Origin: Yersinia mollaretii ATCC 43969
Lineage (GTDB): Bacteria; Pseudomonadota; Gammaproteobacteria; Enterobacterales; Enterobacteriaceae
Assembly (NCBI RefSeq): GCF_013282725.1
Contig: NZ_CP054043.1
Location: 372,001 to 436,000 of the forward strand
Direction of reading: 5' to 3'
DNA length: 64,000 nucleotides
The position numbers and the translations under genes are program-made. The notes below the pieces were generated by a model. It searched no databases. It saw nothing but the letters and a program-made list of their open reading frames with translations, and was not told the DNA's origin. Of this stretch, positions 26,297 through 37,029 are shown in pieces (positions within the stretch are counted from its first letter, which is position 1; every line of letters begins with the position of its first letter).

Positions 26297-27616
26297 TCAA
26301 CCAAACCCTGATCCTAGTAATCCCCCTAATCCCTCAATTAACCCCCCTCGCCAGCAAAGCGAATCATGCCCCCCGCTATAAACCCGATACTGCAATCGAT
26401 GCCCCGCGCGGCGTAGGGCTTCACTCATCACTTCATTGACCTGATAAATCACAGCCTCGTAGCGGCCTGCTTCCATAAATATATTCAATGGGTGATTAGC
26501 CCCCAGCCCCTGCAACACTTGATCGGTCAACCAGCCCTGATGCTCTGCCGTTTCCGCTGCCAACATCCTAAGATTGTCGACATCTGGCCACCAGAACGAA
26601 CCCGATTGACTCAGCACACAACCAAAACGCTGCGGCCAGTGTAATCCGGCATATAACGACGCCAATCCGCCGAAGCTTTGCCCCGCCACGACAGTGCGGG
26701 AGGCCAGTTCAGTAAAGGGTTGCAGCTCGGCCACTTGCGGTAGGAGTTCCGTTTGCAGCGCCTGCCAGAAATTCGGATTGCAGGGCAGTTCCTGCGAACG
26801 ATGCGCTTGGTCAATGATATCTATCAACACATACACCGTGGCAGGTAGGCGGCCAGCGGCAGTTTCATTATCCAGCACGCCAAATAGTGGCTGCCGCTGC
26901 GCCCAATACTGGCCATCCAGCAAGATAGCCAATGGCCGATCAGCCAGATTTTTAGCGCCATTATTGCTTTTGGCCCCGCGCGTAGAGTAAATCCACACAT
27001 GGCGACTGTTGCCCAATAATGGGCTGTGCCATGTGATCAGTTGCAGCCGTTGCGGGTCCGGCGGAAGTGATTGGCCCGCATCAATCGGTTGCCAAGCCGT
27101 CTGTGGCAAAGCATCGGCTAAATGCACCGCCGAAAGCGGCTTACCCCGATAGCTGGCATGGGCGGCAGTCAAATTTAGCGGGTCGTTTTCCGCCAGCTCC
27201 ATCAGTGAGAGCCACCCATTGCGCTGCGCCAGACGCCGCTCCTGCGGGCTGCCTTGCGGTAAATTCAAACTTTTCTCGGCGGGGGCGGGAATAAAACTGT
27301 AGCTGCCGCGAAAGTCAGATGCCACCTCCGCTTGCCAATACCAGACATCCGTCTGCCCCAACCGCTGGAGGGTTTCAGGGTTCACACTGTGGTGATCAGT
27401 CACCCCGTTGACGTCGATATAGACCCGGCTAAAAACCGCGTCACTCGCCTTGCCCTGCCGATCGCGCCAGAGAAATGTCAGTTTAACTTTGCCCTCGCCC
27501 GCCGGTTCTGTCAGCGGCGTGCCCCACTGTGCAATCTGCTGCCACCAGACATCACTGCCTGCCATGGGGGAGTTCAACAACTGCTGACTGTCTGGATGGT
27601 GTTTCGCCACGCTCAC
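26297..27616 (-). CDS. fes: Enterobactin esterase Fes
   Basis: 439-residue cytoplasmic esterase that cleaves ferric enterobactin to release iron. The N-terminal lid-like domain (about 1-165) precedes an alpha/beta-hydrolase: LAILLDGQYWA, the nucleophile elbow AGQSFGGLASL with S314, and the catalytic His in SGGHDSLCWRGGL (H417). Start is GTG at 27616 with AGGA upstream and a Fur box 51-69 bases away. It is convergent with fepDGC across repeat copy 2. Somewhat longer than E. coli Fes (about 400). Confidence 0.94.
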   Translation of the reverse strand: MSVAKHHPDSQQLLNSPMAGSDVWWQQIAQWGTPLTEPAGEGKVKLTFLWRDRQGKASDAVFSRVYIDVNGVTDHHSVNPETLQRLGQTDVWYWQAEVASDFRGSYSFIPAPAEKSLNLPQGSPQERRLAQRNGWLSLMELAENDPLNLTAAHASYRGKPLSAVHLADALPQTAWQPIDAGQSLPPDPQRLQLITWHSPLLGNSRHVWIYSTRGAKSNNGAKNLADRPLAILLDGQYWAQRQPLFGVLDNETAAGRLPATVYVLIDIIDQAHRSQELPCNPNFWQALQTELLPQVAELQPFTELASRTVVAGQSFGGLASLYAGLHWPQRFGCVLSQSGSFWWPDVDNLRMLAAETAEHQGWLTDQVLQGLGANHPLNIFMEAGRYEAVIYQVNEVMSEALRRAGHRLQYRVYSGGHDSLCWRGGLIEGLGGLLGSGFG

Positions 27617-27666
27617 AAGCGGTCCTTTTTTAGTCGGCTCAAACTAGGTAGGGATATGATACAAAT

Positions 27667-27685
27667 CATATTGAGAATCATTATT
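27667..27685. promoter_or_regulatory. Fur box upstream of fes
   Basis: CATATTGAGAATCATTATT matches the 19-base Fur consensus at 15 positions, with the right half AATCATTAT intact. It lies directly upstream of the fes GTG start. Confidence 0.65.
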
Positions 27686-27937
27686 GATTACAACACCCAT
27701 AGATCAGTGTAATTTCTCTCGCTCGCCGACCCTTGATTAAAGAAAAGTAAATTTTTACCACGATTTACGCCATTTCGGCCCTGGATTTGAAAAAAAATAG
27801 AATATATTCAGCACACTAACTTTTTCGCAACCTTTCTGCCCAATCTGCATAACCGGACAAAACCATTCTAAAAACAGGGGGATAGTCCTATACTCGCTGA
27901 CAGCATGATTTCATACCGCCACTCATTCAGGTAAAAA

Positions 27938-28378
27938 ATGCCAGCATTCAGGGGAACAGCACAGCTTATGCATCGGATGCGCGCTAGCAAGAAGCGCATG
28001 TGCGGTCTGCTGCTGCTTGCCTGCTGGTTGATCCTCAATGCGCAATTGGCCGTTGCCAGCCATCAATGTGATATCACCCCTGCCGCCTCGCCCGTTTTTA
28101 CTCAGCACCAAGGGCATTTGCAGAACCAGATGCAAGATATGCCATCGATGGCGGAAATGCCTCATGGTCAGGCGCAAAACGCCCTGTGCGAAAAGCACTG
28201 CATCCCTGACTCGGTGCAGTCTGACAGCGGCATGTTAGTATTGGCAGCCCTGCCGACTAATACAGAACTGGTGCTGGCAGATGTGCAGCAAAACCCGCGC
28301 ATCCATCGCCTTGACTGGCAGACGCCCCCCATTGTTGGCCCCCCCACCGAGATCGTTTTCTGCCGATTTAGAGAGTAG
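27938..28378 (+). CDS. Exported Met/His/Cys-containing protein of the copper locus
   Basis: 146 residues. One hydrophobic segment (about 22-41, CGLLLLACWLILNAQLAVAS) serves as signal or anchor. The mature part carries candidate metal ligands: SHQCD, HQGHLQNQMQDMPSMAEMPH and CEKHC. It ends PPTEIVFCRFRE, a tail I associate with small proteins placed before cus/czc genes, possibly CopL/DUF2946-like. Its location directly upstream of cusF and cusCBA suggests copper sensing or binding. I do not recognise it firmly. Confidence 0.7.
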   Translation: MPAFRGTAQLMHRMRASKKRMCGLLLLACWLILNAQLAVASHQCDITPAASPVFTQHQGHLQNQMQDMPSMAEMPHGQAQNALCEKHCIPDSVQSDSGMLVLAALPTNTELVLADVQQNPRIHRLDWQTPPIVGPPTEIVFCRFRE

Positions 28379-28458
28379 ATCCAGACAGAGTTAACCGCAT
28401 TTTTCAGGCCGCCTTCGTGCGGTGTATTGCGCTTATTTTATGTTCTGGAGTGATTCCT

Positions 28459-28848
28459 ATGAGTTCCTTATCTACTGCTACCTCCGCGATGGCGGGCCTT
28501 CTGTTCTGCGCTGGGATTATTTTCTCTGCACCTCTGTTCGCCGCGACTGAATCCATGACCGACAGTATGCCGATGTCCCACCATCATGGGGCAATGATGG
28601 CAGATGCTCCCGCCACTGATGCCGATAATTACCACTCTCGCGGGCAGGTGAAAGTCTGGAGCGCCAGCAGTGTCGCCATCGCCCACCCTGCCATTCCGGC
28701 GCTGAACTGGCCACCCATGACCATGACTTTCGATCTGCCAGAAAATCTGGTCGCAACGCCATTGCCCGTCGGCGCGCTTGTCACATTCAGCTTTCGCCAA
28801 ACCCCTCAGGGCTATCAGTTGACCGCCATTTCAGCGCAACAGCCGTAA
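28459..28848 (+). CDS. cusF: Periplasmic copper-binding protein CusF
   Basis: 129 residues. A signal peptide (to about residue 28) is followed by a His/Met-rich spacer (SMPMSHHHGAMM). The CusF fold has the copper site H76, W84, M87 and M89 in IAHPAIPALNWPPMTMTF. CusF chaperones Cu(I) or Ag(I) to CusB. The ATG at 28459 with TGGAG upstream is preferred to an in-frame start at 28417, which would add residues before the signal. cusC follows 13 bases later. Confidence 0.92.
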   Translation: MSSLSTATSAMAGLLFCAGIIFSAPLFAATESMTDSMPMSHHHGAMMADAPATDADNYHSRGQVKVWSASSVAIAHPAIPALNWPPMTMTFDLPENLVATPLPVGALVTFSFRQTPQGYQLTAISAQQP

Positions 28849-28861
28849 GGCGGGAGTTACC

Positions 28862-30160
28862 ATGAACTCATCACTTCATCACCCATCGCAGGGGCGGCCC
28901 ACGGCTGCATGGCGTTTAAGATTTGCCCACGTGTTGATGGCGGCGGCGCTCAGCTTGCCCGCTGTCGGTTACGCGGCAGATATCACGCTGGAACAGGCGC
29001 TCACCTCCGCAGAGCGCTATTCGGCTGAACTCTCGGCCAATCAGCATCAGGTCAATGCGTTGGAGAATATGGCCAGTTCCGCCACCCAACTCCCTGATCC
29101 CAAACTAAAGTTCGGCATTGAAAACCTGCCGGTTGGCGGCAGCAATGCGCGGCGCTTTACCCGCGAGGGCATGACCATGCAGCGCGTCGGCATCATGCAG
29201 GACTATATCAGCAGTGATAAGCGGCAAAGAAAGGCCGATACCCTAAGTGCCGAAGCGCGTAAAACCGCAGCGGGCAGCGAAACCATCCGCACTCGGCTGC
29301 AAAAAGAGGCCGCGCAGGCGTGGCTGGATCTGGCCTTAACTGAGCAGGCCGTCAGCGCTGCCAAAGTGCTGGTACAGGAGAGCGAAAAACAGGTCGCGCT
29401 ACAACGAGCGGGGGTGGCCAGCGGTGGCGCACTCCCCAGCTCAGTGCTGGATGCCCGCCTGACACTCTCGGCCATGCAGGACAGATTGACGACTGCACAG
29501 CGGGATGTCGCCTTGGCGCAAACCCAACTGACCCAGTTGACTGGCATTGAGGTCAATCACATCAGCGGCTCCTTGCCCCACTTCACCCGCCTACCTGCCG
29601 AGATCACCCTCTTGCGCGAGGCCATCAATCAGCACCCGGAAATCTTGCTCGCCAGCCGTGAGGCGGATGTCGCCAAAGCCCGCTCTGCCCAGTCCGCCAT
29701 TGCTGCCACCCCCGATATTGGCATTGAAGTTTATTACGCCAAACGGGCGGACGAGTATGAGGATATGGCGGGCGTGATGGTGACGGTCGATCTGCCGCTG
29801 TTCCGCTCACAGCGTCAAGACAAAGACTACGCCGCTGACGTCTCGCGATCGATGGAGGCCAACGACCAACTGACCTTACTGACCCGCGATCATCGGGCGC
29901 AGCTTGACACGCTATTGGCGCAATATCAGGCTACCCAGCAGCTATGGCAACGGCAGACAGAGGAAGTATTACCGTTGCAAAAACAACGGGTTAATTTGAT
30001 GATGGCACAATATCAGGCCAATAAAAGTGACTTGAGCAGTGTACTGGAAGCGCGGCGCGCCCTCCTCGATAGCCAGCTCAACGCCAGCAATGCCGCCAGA
30101 GAGTTAGCCCGCACTTGGGCCGCCATCCGTTATCTGACCCCGCAGGAGAGCGCGCAATGA
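28862..30160 (+). CDS. cusC: Outer-membrane efflux protein CusC (TolC family)
   Basis: 432-residue TolC-type channel for the copper/silver efflux pump. The signal sequence is near residues 20-40 (VLMAAALSLPAVGYA). Two OEP repeats of long amphipathic helices follow (ITLEQALTSAERYSAELSANQHQV; TLLREAINQHPEILLASREADVAKA). There is no lipobox cysteine, unlike the E. coli CusC lipoprotein; by sequence type it is also close to CzcC-like proteins. It overlaps cusB by four bases. Confidence 0.85.
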   Translation: MNSSLHHPSQGRPTAAWRLRFAHVLMAAALSLPAVGYAADITLEQALTSAERYSAELSANQHQVNALENMASSATQLPDPKLKFGIENLPVGGSNARRFTREGMTMQRVGIMQDYISSDKRQRKADTLSAEARKTAAGSETIRTRLQKEAAQAWLDLALTEQAVSAAKVLVQESEKQVALQRAGVASGGALPSSVLDARLTLSAMQDRLTTAQRDVALAQTQLTQLTGIEVNHISGSLPHFTRLPAEITLLREAINQHPEILLASREADVAKARSAQSAIAATPDIGIEVYYAKRADEYEDMAGVMVTVDLPLFRSQRQDKDYAADVSRSMEANDQLTLLTRDHRAQLDTLLAQYQATQQLWQRQTEEVLPLQKQRVNLMMAQYQANKSDLSSVLEARRALLDSQLNASNAARELARTWAAIRYLTPQESAQ

Positions 30161-31719
30161 AAAAACAACTGAGTTTCACCTTAGTCGCCGTCGCGGTGGT
30201 CAGTGGGCTGACTGGCTATCTATTAGGGAAACCCACGTCCCAACCCCCTGCTGCTGTCGCAACCCACGCCGATGCCGCAGCAGACAATAGCCGCACCGTG
30301 CTCTATTGGTACGATCCGATGTCGCCCGGTCAGCGCTTTGATAAACCGGGTAAATCGCCCTTTATGGATATGGAGTTGGTACCGCGCTATGCCGGAGAGA
30401 GTGCTGATGATGGCGGCGTGACCATTAGCGCCCGCCAACAGCAAAATCTGGGGGTTCGCACCGCACCCGCTGAGATGCGCTCACTCAACTATCACCTCAA
30501 TGGCTATGGCACAGTGGCGACTGATGAACGCAGCGTGCAGGTGATCGCCGCGCGAGCTAACGGCATTATTGAGCAGTTGTATGTGCGCGCCAATCAGCAG
30601 CCCGTCACGAAAAACCAGCCATTGGCTCAATTATGGGTGCCGGATTGGAGTGCCGCGCAGCAAGAGTATTTGGCGATCCGCACCTTGGGCGATAGCGCGT
30701 TAACCGCCGCCGCCCGCCAGCGGCTACAACTGCAATTTATGCCCGAAGAGGTGATTCGCAGTGTCGAAAAAAGGGGTCAGCCGCAAACACGGGTGACCTT
30801 GCGCGCTCCGTCTGATGGCTATGTCAATAAGCTGGATATTCGTGCCGGTTCGCAAGTCACCGCGACACAATCCCTGTTTGAACTCGCCAGCCTCGATCCA
30901 GTGTGGATTGTGGTCGATTATCCGCAATCGCAAGCCAGTTTGGTCACGCTCGGCAGCACCATTGCCGCCACCACCGCCAGTTGGCCGGGTGAGACGTTCC
31001 ACGGCACAGTCAGCGAATTACTGCCCAATATGGATCTCGCTACCCGCACCCTCAAAGCGCGGGTGGTGCTAGAGAATCCGCAACAGAAACTCAAACCGGG
31101 TATGTACCTGAGTGTGCAATCAGCATCAGCCGATACACTCCCCCCAGTGCTGGCGATCCCGCAGGAAGCCCTGCTGATGAGCGGCAACCGCAACACCGTT
31201 TTACTGGCGCAAGGAGAGGGTCACTTTAAGCCGATAGCGGTCAGCGCAGGGCAAACTCAAGACGGTTGGGTCGAGATAAAATCCGGGCTGGAGGTGGGTC
31301 AGTTAGTGGTCACCTCGGGGCAATTCCTGATTGATTCGGAAGCCAGTCTGCAAAGCGCCCTGCCGCAAATGGAGGACGCGCCAGCCCCCCTCACGCCGCC
31401 AATGGCGAGTGGCGCAGAGGGTGCAGAGGGTGCAGCAGAAAGTGCGGCGGGCAATCCGGTGGATGTCTACTCGGTGCAAGGGGAGGTCAAAGCGATCAAC
31501 GGGCAGACCATTACCCTGTCTCACGGCCCGATAGCGGCCCTAAAATGGGGGACGATGACCATGGATTTCCTGCTGCCCGCAGGTAAGTTATCCCCGACAA
31601 TCGCGGTCGGGAGTCAGGTTAATTTCACCTTTATCCTCAATGATCAAGGGGCGCAGATCCGCCAGATCCAGCCGGTAAAACCCAATAGCAGTGCTGATAT
31701 TCATGGGGGCCACTTATGA
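30157..31719 (+). CDS. cusB: Membrane-fusion protein CusB with fused C-terminal CusF domain
   Basis: 520 residues, about 110 more than E. coli CusB. After an N-terminal anchor (about 6-23) comes a heavy-metal-binding segment ([29 protein letters not shown], described here by residues 50-78). Typical adaptor domains follow: barrel-sandwich hybrid, hairpin and beta-barrel. After a low-complexity linker (about 405-440, rich in A, E, G) a complete CusF-like domain ends the protein, with the H...WGTMTM copper site. ATG at 30157 overlaps the cusC stop. The extra domain makes copper hand-off partly intramolecular (inference). Confidence 0.92.
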   Translation: MKKQLSFTLVAVAVVSGLTGYLLGKPTSQPPAAVATHADAAADNSRTVLYWYDPMSPGQRFDKPGKSPFMDMELVPRYAGESADDGGVTISARQQQNLGVRTAPAEMRSLNYHLNGYGTVATDERSVQVIAARANGIIEQLYVRANQQPVTKNQPLAQLWVPDWSAAQQEYLAIRTLGDSALTAAARQRLQLQFMPEEVIRSVEKRGQPQTRVTLRAPSDGYVNKLDIRAGSQVTATQSLFELASLDPVWIVVDYPQSQASLVTLGSTIAATTASWPGETFHGTVSELLPNMDLATRTLKARVVLENPQQKLKPGMYLSVQSASADTLPPVLAIPQEALLMSGNRNTVLLAQGEGHFKPIAVSAGQTQDGWVEIKSGLEVGQLVVTSGQFLIDSEASLQSALPQMEDAPAPLTPPMASGAEGAEGAAESAAGNPVDVYSVQGEVKAINGQTITLSHGPIAALKWGTMTMDFLLPAGKLSPTIAVGSQVNFTFILNDQGAQIRQIQPVKPNSSADIHGGHL

Positions 31720-34700
31720 TTGCCGCCGTTATCCGCTGGTCACTGCGTAACCGGCTGCTAGTGCTACTCGGCGCAGTGATGATGGCCGCGTGGGGGATCT
31801 GGTCACTGCAACAGACCCCGCTCGATGCGCTGCCGGATCTCTCTGATACGCAAGTGATTATTCGCGTCAGTTACCCCGGTAAAGCGCCGCAGGTGGTGGA
31901 GGATCAGGTCACCTACCCACTCACCACCACCATGCTTTCGGTGCCCGGAGCCAAAACCGTGCGCGGCTTCTCGATGTTTGGCGATGCCTACGTCTATGTG
32001 CTGTTTGACGATGGCACTGATCCTTACTGGGCGCGCTCACGGGTACTGGAGTATCTCAGCCAAGTACAATCCACCCTGCCCGCTGAAGCCAAAGCCTCGT
32101 TGGGTCCGGATGCCACGGGCGTCGGCTGGATCTATGAATACGCCCTAATCGACAGAAGCGGTAAACACAGTTTGGCGGATCTGCGCGCCTTGCAGGATTG
32201 GACACTGAAATTTGAGCTGAAAACCGTGCCGAACGTCTCGGAAGTCGCCAGTGTCGGCGGCATGGTGCGCCAGTACCAAGTGGTGCTCGACCCCGAACGG
32301 ATGCGCGCGCTGAATCTCTCCCATCAACAGATTGCCAGCGCCATTGCCGACAGCAATCAGGAGGGGGGCGGCTCGGTGCTGGAGATGGGGGCCGCCGAGT
32401 ATATGGTGCGCGCCAGCGGCTACCTGAAAACACCGGATGATTTTAGGAATATCGTGATTACCGCCCGTGATGGCATCCCTATTTTGCTCTCCGATGTCGC
32501 TACTGTGCGCATGGGGCCAGAGATGCGCCGTGGAGTAGCGGAGCTGAACGGCGAGGGGGAAGTGGCCGGAGGCATCATCGTGATGCGTTACGGCAAAAAT
32601 GCGCTGGAAACCATCAATGGCGTGAAAGAGAAGCTGCAACAGATTCAGCACAGCCTACCCGCGGGCGTGGAGATCGTGCCAGTGTATGACCGCTCGCAAC
32701 TGATCACCCAAGCTATCGACAGCCTCTCATTTAAGCTGCTGGAGGAGTTTCTCGTCGTCGCGGTCATCTGCTCACTATTCCTGTTCCACTTCCGCTCGGC
32801 ACTGGTGGCGATCATCACCCTGCCGCTGGGGATTCTGGGCGCATTTATCGTGATGCACTATCAGGGGGTTAATGCCAATATCATGTCACTTGGCGGTATC
32901 GCCATTGCTATCGGGGCCATGGTGGATGCGGCGATCGTGATGATCGAGAACATGCACAAAGTGCTGGAGCAGTGGCGGCGGGATCACCCCGGACAAACTC
33001 CCGTCAGTCAGGACTATTGGCGCATTTCAGAGCAGGCGGCCATTGAAGTCGGCCCGGCTCTCTTTTGCAGCCTATTAATCATCACCTTATCCTTTATTCC
33101 TGTCTTCACCTTACAGGCGCAGGAGGGGCGGATGTTCTCGCCGCTGGCCTTCACCAAAACCTACGCCATGGCGGTTTCGGCGGGGTTAGCCATCACACTG
33201 GTGCCGGTATTAATGGGCTATTTTATTCGCGGAAAGATTCCCGATGAGAATGCTAACCCGATTAACCGCACCCTGATCGCCCTCTATCATCCGGTACTCA
33301 CCGCTGTATTAGCGCGCCCCAAAACCACCTTGGCAATTGCGGGTATGTTGCTGCTGGCAACCCTCTATCCGCTCAGTCGCTTAGGCAGCGAATTTATGCC
33401 TGCGCTGGATGAAGGCGACTTGCTCTATATGCCCTCCACCCTGCCGGGGATCTCGGTGCGGGAAGCCAGCCACTTGCTGCAACAAACCGACCGCCTGATC
33501 AAAACCGTGCCGGAAGTCGCCACGGTTTTTGGTAAAGCCGGGCGGGCCGAGACCGCAACGGATCCCGCACCACTGACCATGATCGAAACCACCATCCGCT
33601 TTAAGCCCAAAGATCAGTGGCGGCCCGGGATGACCATGGAGAAATTAATTGAGGAGCTGGACGCCACCGTCAATGTCCCCGGCATTGCCAATCTGTGGGT
33701 TCCGCCGATTCGTAATCGGCTGGATATGTTGTCGACGGGCATCAAAAGCCCGGTTGGCATCAAAGTTAACGGCAAAAATGTGCAACAAATCGAGCAGGTC
33801 GCCCAGCAAATTGAGCAAGTGGTGCGCAAGGTGCCAGGGGTAACCTCGGCGCTATCTGAACGGCTGGCTGGGGGGCGCTATGTGGATATTGATATTGACC
33901 GGAAGCGGGCAGCCCGCTATGGGGTGTCAGTCAAAGAGCTGCAATCTCTGGTGGCAACAGTAATCGGTGGGCAAAACATCGGTGAAACCATCGAGGGTCG
34001 AGAGCGCTACCCGATCAATCTGCGCTATCCACGGGAAATTCGCGATTCACTGCAAAAGCTGCGGGATTTACCGGTGCTGACCGCCAATGGTGGGCAAGTG
34101 GCGCTCTCCGAACTGGCCGATATTAAGGTAACGGAAGGCCCGCCGATGCTGAAAAGTGAAAATGCGCGCCTATCCGACTGGGTGTATATCGATCTGCGCG
34201 GGCGAGATTTAAAATCAGCCGTCACCGAGATGCAACAGGCGGTGGCACAGCAGGTGAAGCTGCCGGAGGGCGTGTCACTCGGCTGGTCTGGGCAATTTGA
34301 GTATCTGGAACGGGCCACCGCAAAACTAAAAATTGTGTTGCCTGTCACCCTGATGATCATTTTTGTGTTGCTCTACGTGACTTTCAGCAGTGTCCGCGAT
34401 GCCGCACTGATCATGGCAACACTCCCCTTTGCACTGATTGGCGGTGTCTGGCTGCTGTATGGGCTGGAATATAACTTTTCTGTCGCTGCTGCCGTGGGCT
34501 TTATTGCATTGGCGGGAGTGGCGGCGGAGTTTGGTGTCATCATGGTGCTCTATCTTAATCAGGCGGTGAAAAAGCATCAGCAACCCGGTATTGCCATGAC
34601 CGCCAGCCAGATGAGCGCCGCAATTCACGAAGGTGCCGTGCTACGGGTTCGGCCCAAAGCCATGACCGTCGCCACTATCATGGCGGGCCTTCTGCCTATT

Positions 34701-34859
34701 ATGTGGGGCGGCGGTACAGGTTCAGAAGTGATGCAGCGCATTGCGGCACCGATGATTGGCGGGATGGTCAGTGCACCGCTGCTTTCGATGCTGGTGATTC
34801 CGGCGGTATATATGTTGCTGCATAAAAAAGAGAGCAAGTTTCCATTAAAACGGCAGTAA
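31716..34859 (+). CDS. cusA: Copper/silver RND efflux pump CusA
   Basis: 1047-residue RND transporter, equal in length to E. coli CusA. Twelve membrane helices, two large periplasmic loops, the proton-relay region [20 protein letters not shown] and methionine-bearing segments ([21 protein letters not shown]) that fit the stepwise metal path. Early landmarks are [21 protein letters not shown] and [14 protein letters not shown] overlaps the cusB stop. The operon ends at a strong terminator 11 bases later. No CusRS-type sensor pair is linked. Confidence 0.96.
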   Translation: MIAAVIRWSLRNRLLVLLGAVMMAAWGIWSLQQTPLDALPDLSDTQVIIRVSYPGKAPQVVEDQVTYPLTTTMLSVPGAKTVRGFSMFGDAYVYVLFDDGTDPYWARSRVLEYLSQVQSTLPAEAKASLGPDATGVGWIYEYALIDRSGKHSLADLRALQDWTLKFELKTVPNVSEVASVGGMVRQYQVVLDPERMRALNLSHQQIASAIADSNQEGGGSVLEMGAAEYMVRASGYLKTPDDFRNIVITARDGIPILLSDVATVRMGPEMRRGVAELNGEGEVAGGIIVMRYGKNALETINGVKEKLQQIQHSLPAGVEIVPVYDRSQLITQAIDSLSFKLLEEFLVVAVICSLFLFHFRSALVAIITLPLGILGAFIVMHYQGVNANIMSLGGIAIAIGAMVDAAIVMIENMHKVLEQWRRDHPGQTPVSQDYWRISEQAAIEVGPALFCSLLIITLSFIPVFTLQAQEGRMFSPLAFTKTYAMAVSAGLAITLVPVLMGYFIRGKIPDENANPINRTLIALYHPVLTAVLARPKTTLAIAGMLLLATLYPLSRLGSEFMPALDEGDLLYMPSTLPGISVREASHLLQQTDRLIKTVPEVATVFGKAGRAETATDPAPLTMIETTIRFKPKDQWRPGMTMEKLIEELDATVNVPGIANLWVPPIRNRLDMLSTGIKSPVGIKVNGKNVQQIEQVAQQIEQVVRKVPGVTSALSERLAGGRYVDIDIDRKRAARYGVSVKELQSLVATVIGGQNIGETIEGRERYPINLRYPREIRDSLQKLRDLPVLTANGGQVALSELADIKVTEGPPMLKSENARLSDWVYIDLRGRDLKSAVTEMQQAVAQQVKLPEGVSLGWSGQFEYLERATAKLKIVLPVTLMIIFVLLYVTFSSVRDAALIMATLPFALIGGVWLLYGLEYNFSVAAAVGFIALAGVAAEFGVIMVLYLNQAVKKHQQPGIAMTASQMSAAIHEGAVLRVRPKAMTVATIMAGLLPIMWGGGTGSEVMQRIAAPMIGGMVSAPLLSMLVIPAVYMLLHKKESKFPLKRQ

Positions 34860-34870
34860 AAATCACTCTG

Positions 34871-34910
34871 GCCCTAAGTCTTGCCTCAAAGGACTTAGGG
34901 CTTTCTCTTT
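34871..34910 (+). terminator. Intrinsic terminator after cusA
   Basis: GCCCTAAGTC (34871-34880) pairs perfectly with GACTTAGGGC (34892-34901) over ten bases; TTTCTCTTT follows. Convincing rho-independent terminator for the cus operon. Confidence 0.85.
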
Positions 34911-35471
34911 GCTACCTGATTATCTCTCAGATAATCTGAATCCACAGAAATGTAAGTTAATTCACTTAATATCGATAACGCCCCCCATTTCACGCCTCAA
35001 TAGGGTCTGATTCAGACCTTTACCACTCATTCACTCCTCATCTCTATTTGTATCTTATAAAAGACAAATATTATATTTTAAGTTAAAAAAACAATATAAA
35101 GTCAAAAATATAGAAAACAGCTCGCCAACCGCTATTTAGTTAAAATTAAAAAAACATAAAATATAATATATGATAAAAAAATAAGAAAATTAAGTAATGA
35201 ATAATAAACAATAACCCAATCATATTCACCACAGACTTGTTAATAATAATTTATTCATGCAAGAATATACCAAGAAATATTGATATAAAAAAACAAAATG
35301 ACATTTTAATACTCTCACCCCTACTATTGCATATCCCAAAAACAGAGAAGAACATAAAAAGTTTCAAAGAGAAGTCGCCACATAGCAAAGTAGAGCTTAC
35401 CCATGAAAGGTAAATGCTTAAAACAATCCAATAATAAATAGAGACTTTATATAGGATAGGTAGCCATCAAT
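34911..35471. other. Very AT-rich gene-free stretch before the Tad locus
   Basis: About 560 bases of A/T-dominated sequence with no coding frame. A small palindrome GGTCTG-att-CAGACC sits at 35004-35018. The composition shift begins here and persists through tadG, marking the left edge of the AT-rich Tad island. Confidence 0.5.
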
Positions 35472-36095
35472 ATGGAGAATAAAGAGACTGTGTTTAAATT
35501 AGAAAGAACAGTGCTGTTCTCACCCGCACAACGTTGCTTAAATGGCCCAGAGGGTACAGTTGTCATATTAACTGAGAATAACATCAGGTTTTTACAGCTG
35601 TTACTCAGCGGTGTGACGGCAAAAGAGCAGATTATTAATCAGGTGTGGAGAGAGCAACGAGGGGCGGTCAGCGAAAGTAGCTACTACGGGCAGCTCTATA
35701 TGCTACGCAAAGCCTTCGTTCAGGTCGGGCTGAAAGAGTCGCTGATTCATACCATTCCACGCAAAGGTGTGCGCTACACCGGTTCAGTAGAACAGATAGT
35801 GATTTGTAATAAGAAAGAGCAGCAGCAAAATAGTCACAATATTCAGTCAATAACCGCAGATAACACATTGACTGATGACACACTGGTTGAGAATAGACAA
35901 ATAAGCACACCCTCGCTGCCGATAAAAAATGCGATCACTCTAGTATCTCAGCCGCCAGTAAAACAGAGTTTTTTACAAAGTCACCGCTGGAAGAAATTAA
36001 TTTCTCTGTTAGCTTTTTTCTCTTTCTGTTGGCTCTCATTTCTCTCAGTCTTAATCATTATCATCTTATTCAATGGCAACAACTCACCTCATTAA
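35472..36095 (+). CDS. ToxR/PsaE-type membrane-anchored winged-helix regulator of the Tad locus
   Basis: 207 residues. Residues 1-110 form an OmpR-like winged helix (TVVILTENNIRFLQLLLSG, the helix SESSYYGQLYMLRKAFVQVG and the hairpin IHTIPRKGVRYTG). A flexible linker rich in N, Q and T leads to one C-terminal membrane helix (about 176-200, LISLLAFFSFCWLSFLSVLI) with only a few residues outside. The lack of a periplasmic sensor domain is unusual for the class. It sits alone 200 bases upstream of flp in the same direction and is the natural candidate to control pilus expression; the target is inference. Confidence 0.82.
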   Translation: MENKETVFKLERTVLFSPAQRCLNGPEGTVVILTENNIRFLQLLLSGVTAKEQIINQVWREQRGAVSESSYYGQLYMLRKAFVQVGLKESLIHTIPRKGVRYTGSVEQIVICNKKEQQQNSHNIQSITADNTLTDDTLVENRQISTPSLPIKNAITLVSQPPVKQSFLQSHRWKKLISLLAFFSFCWLSFLSVLIIIILFNGNNSPH

Positions 36096-36292
36096 TATTA
36101 TGAGTAAGATGAGTGTAATTTAAAAAGGGTAAATGATGGTAATAAAAAGGAATTCGTCAAAAAAAAACCGTTTAATAGCTACCACTACGAACGAGGCGAA
36201 ATTAATAGTATCGATTCGGGCAGTAGCAACTTATCTACCTAGCACAGTTAAAACAACGGGCATTCCCCATAAAAAACTTAAAGGAAATAGAC

Positions 36293-36496
36293 ATGATGAA
36301 CTTAATTACTAAAGGTTATGTAGCAGCTCAACTTAACACCCAGGCATTTTTGAAAGACAATCGTGGTTCCATTATCGAGTACGTGATGATTATTGCCTTA
36401 GCGGGTGTCCTTATTGCAGCGGCTAAACCAACACTTGTAACGCTTGTAAACGATTTGACCACACAGGCAAAAGGTTCAGTTACTGGCATCCTGTAA
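36293..36496 (+). CDS. flp: Flp-type type IVb pilin
   Basis: 67-residue prepilin. A hydrophilic leader ends at G25 of NRGS; the mature N-terminus (SIIEYVMIIALAGVLIAAA) has the Flp hallmark EY after the cleavage site and a hydrophobic assembly helix. The leader would be cut by the TadV peptidase encoded next. AAGGA at 36281-36285 supports the ATG at 36293; a second ATG follows directly. A strong hairpin separates it from tadV, fitting high pilin output. Confidence 0.93.
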   Translation: MMNLITKGYVAAQLNTQAFLKDNRGSIIEYVMIIALAGVLIAAAKPTLVTLVNDLTTQAKGSVTGIL

Positions 36497-36510
36497 TAAA
36501 TTTATCAATG

Positions 36511-36539
36511 TACTATGGCAACTTAAGGTTGCCATAGTA
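36511..36539 (+). terminator. 12-bp perfect hairpin between flp and tadV
   Basis: TACTATGGCAAC (36511-36522) and GTTGCCATAGTA (36528-36539) with a five-base loop. No long T-run follows, so it is probably a partial terminator or an RNA-stabilising end that lets flp mRNA exceed the assembly genes. Confidence 0.6.
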
Positions 36540-36562
36540 TTACAAAATGTGAGTATAGCTTA

Positions 36563-36985
36563 TTGGATATATTTGAAATTTCAGTGGTTATATTATTAGT
36601 AATACAACTATTGCTAATTTGCTATAGCGATATTCGTCACCGCATTGTCAGTAATAAACTTATTATCACTGTCGCTATCACTACATTGGCCTTAGGTTTT
36701 GCTAAAAACAATACGGTTAGTATAGTCATCCCGTTGTTCGCGCTACTAGCGGGCTACATTATATTCCATTTCAATCTTATTGGAGGCGGTGATGTCAAAT
36801 TAATAACCGTTTTACTGCTTACTTTGACCCCAGGGCAATCACTGGATTTCATTCTCTATACTGCCATTATGGGCGGCGTAGTCATGATAATAGGTATGCT
36901 GATTAATCGATCAGATATTCAACAGCGAGGAGTTCCTTATGCCGTTGCCATTTCAATCGGCTTCTTATTAGCTCTGTTTACCTAA
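36563..36985 (+). CDS. tadV: Prepilin peptidase TadV
   Basis: 140-residue A24-family aspartic peptidase, membrane-embedded, that cleaves the Flp leader. The two catalytic aspartates are in CYSDIRHRIVSN and GGGDVKL. About six hydrophobic segments. The start is a TTG at 36563 (MDIFEISVV); no ATG or GTG is available in frame upstream, and the ribosome site is weak, suggesting low expression relative to pilin. Confidence 0.9.
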   Translation: MDIFEISVVILLVIQLLLICYSDIRHRIVSNKLIITVAITTLALGFAKNNTVSIVIPLFALLAGYIIFHFNLIGGGDVKLITVLLLTLTPGQSLDFILYTAIMGGVVMIIGMLINRSDIQQRGVPYAVAISIGFLLALFT

Positions 36986-37029
36986 ACAGTCAGTAGGTTA
37001 ACCACATAATGGTGTAAAGGTTATCAATC

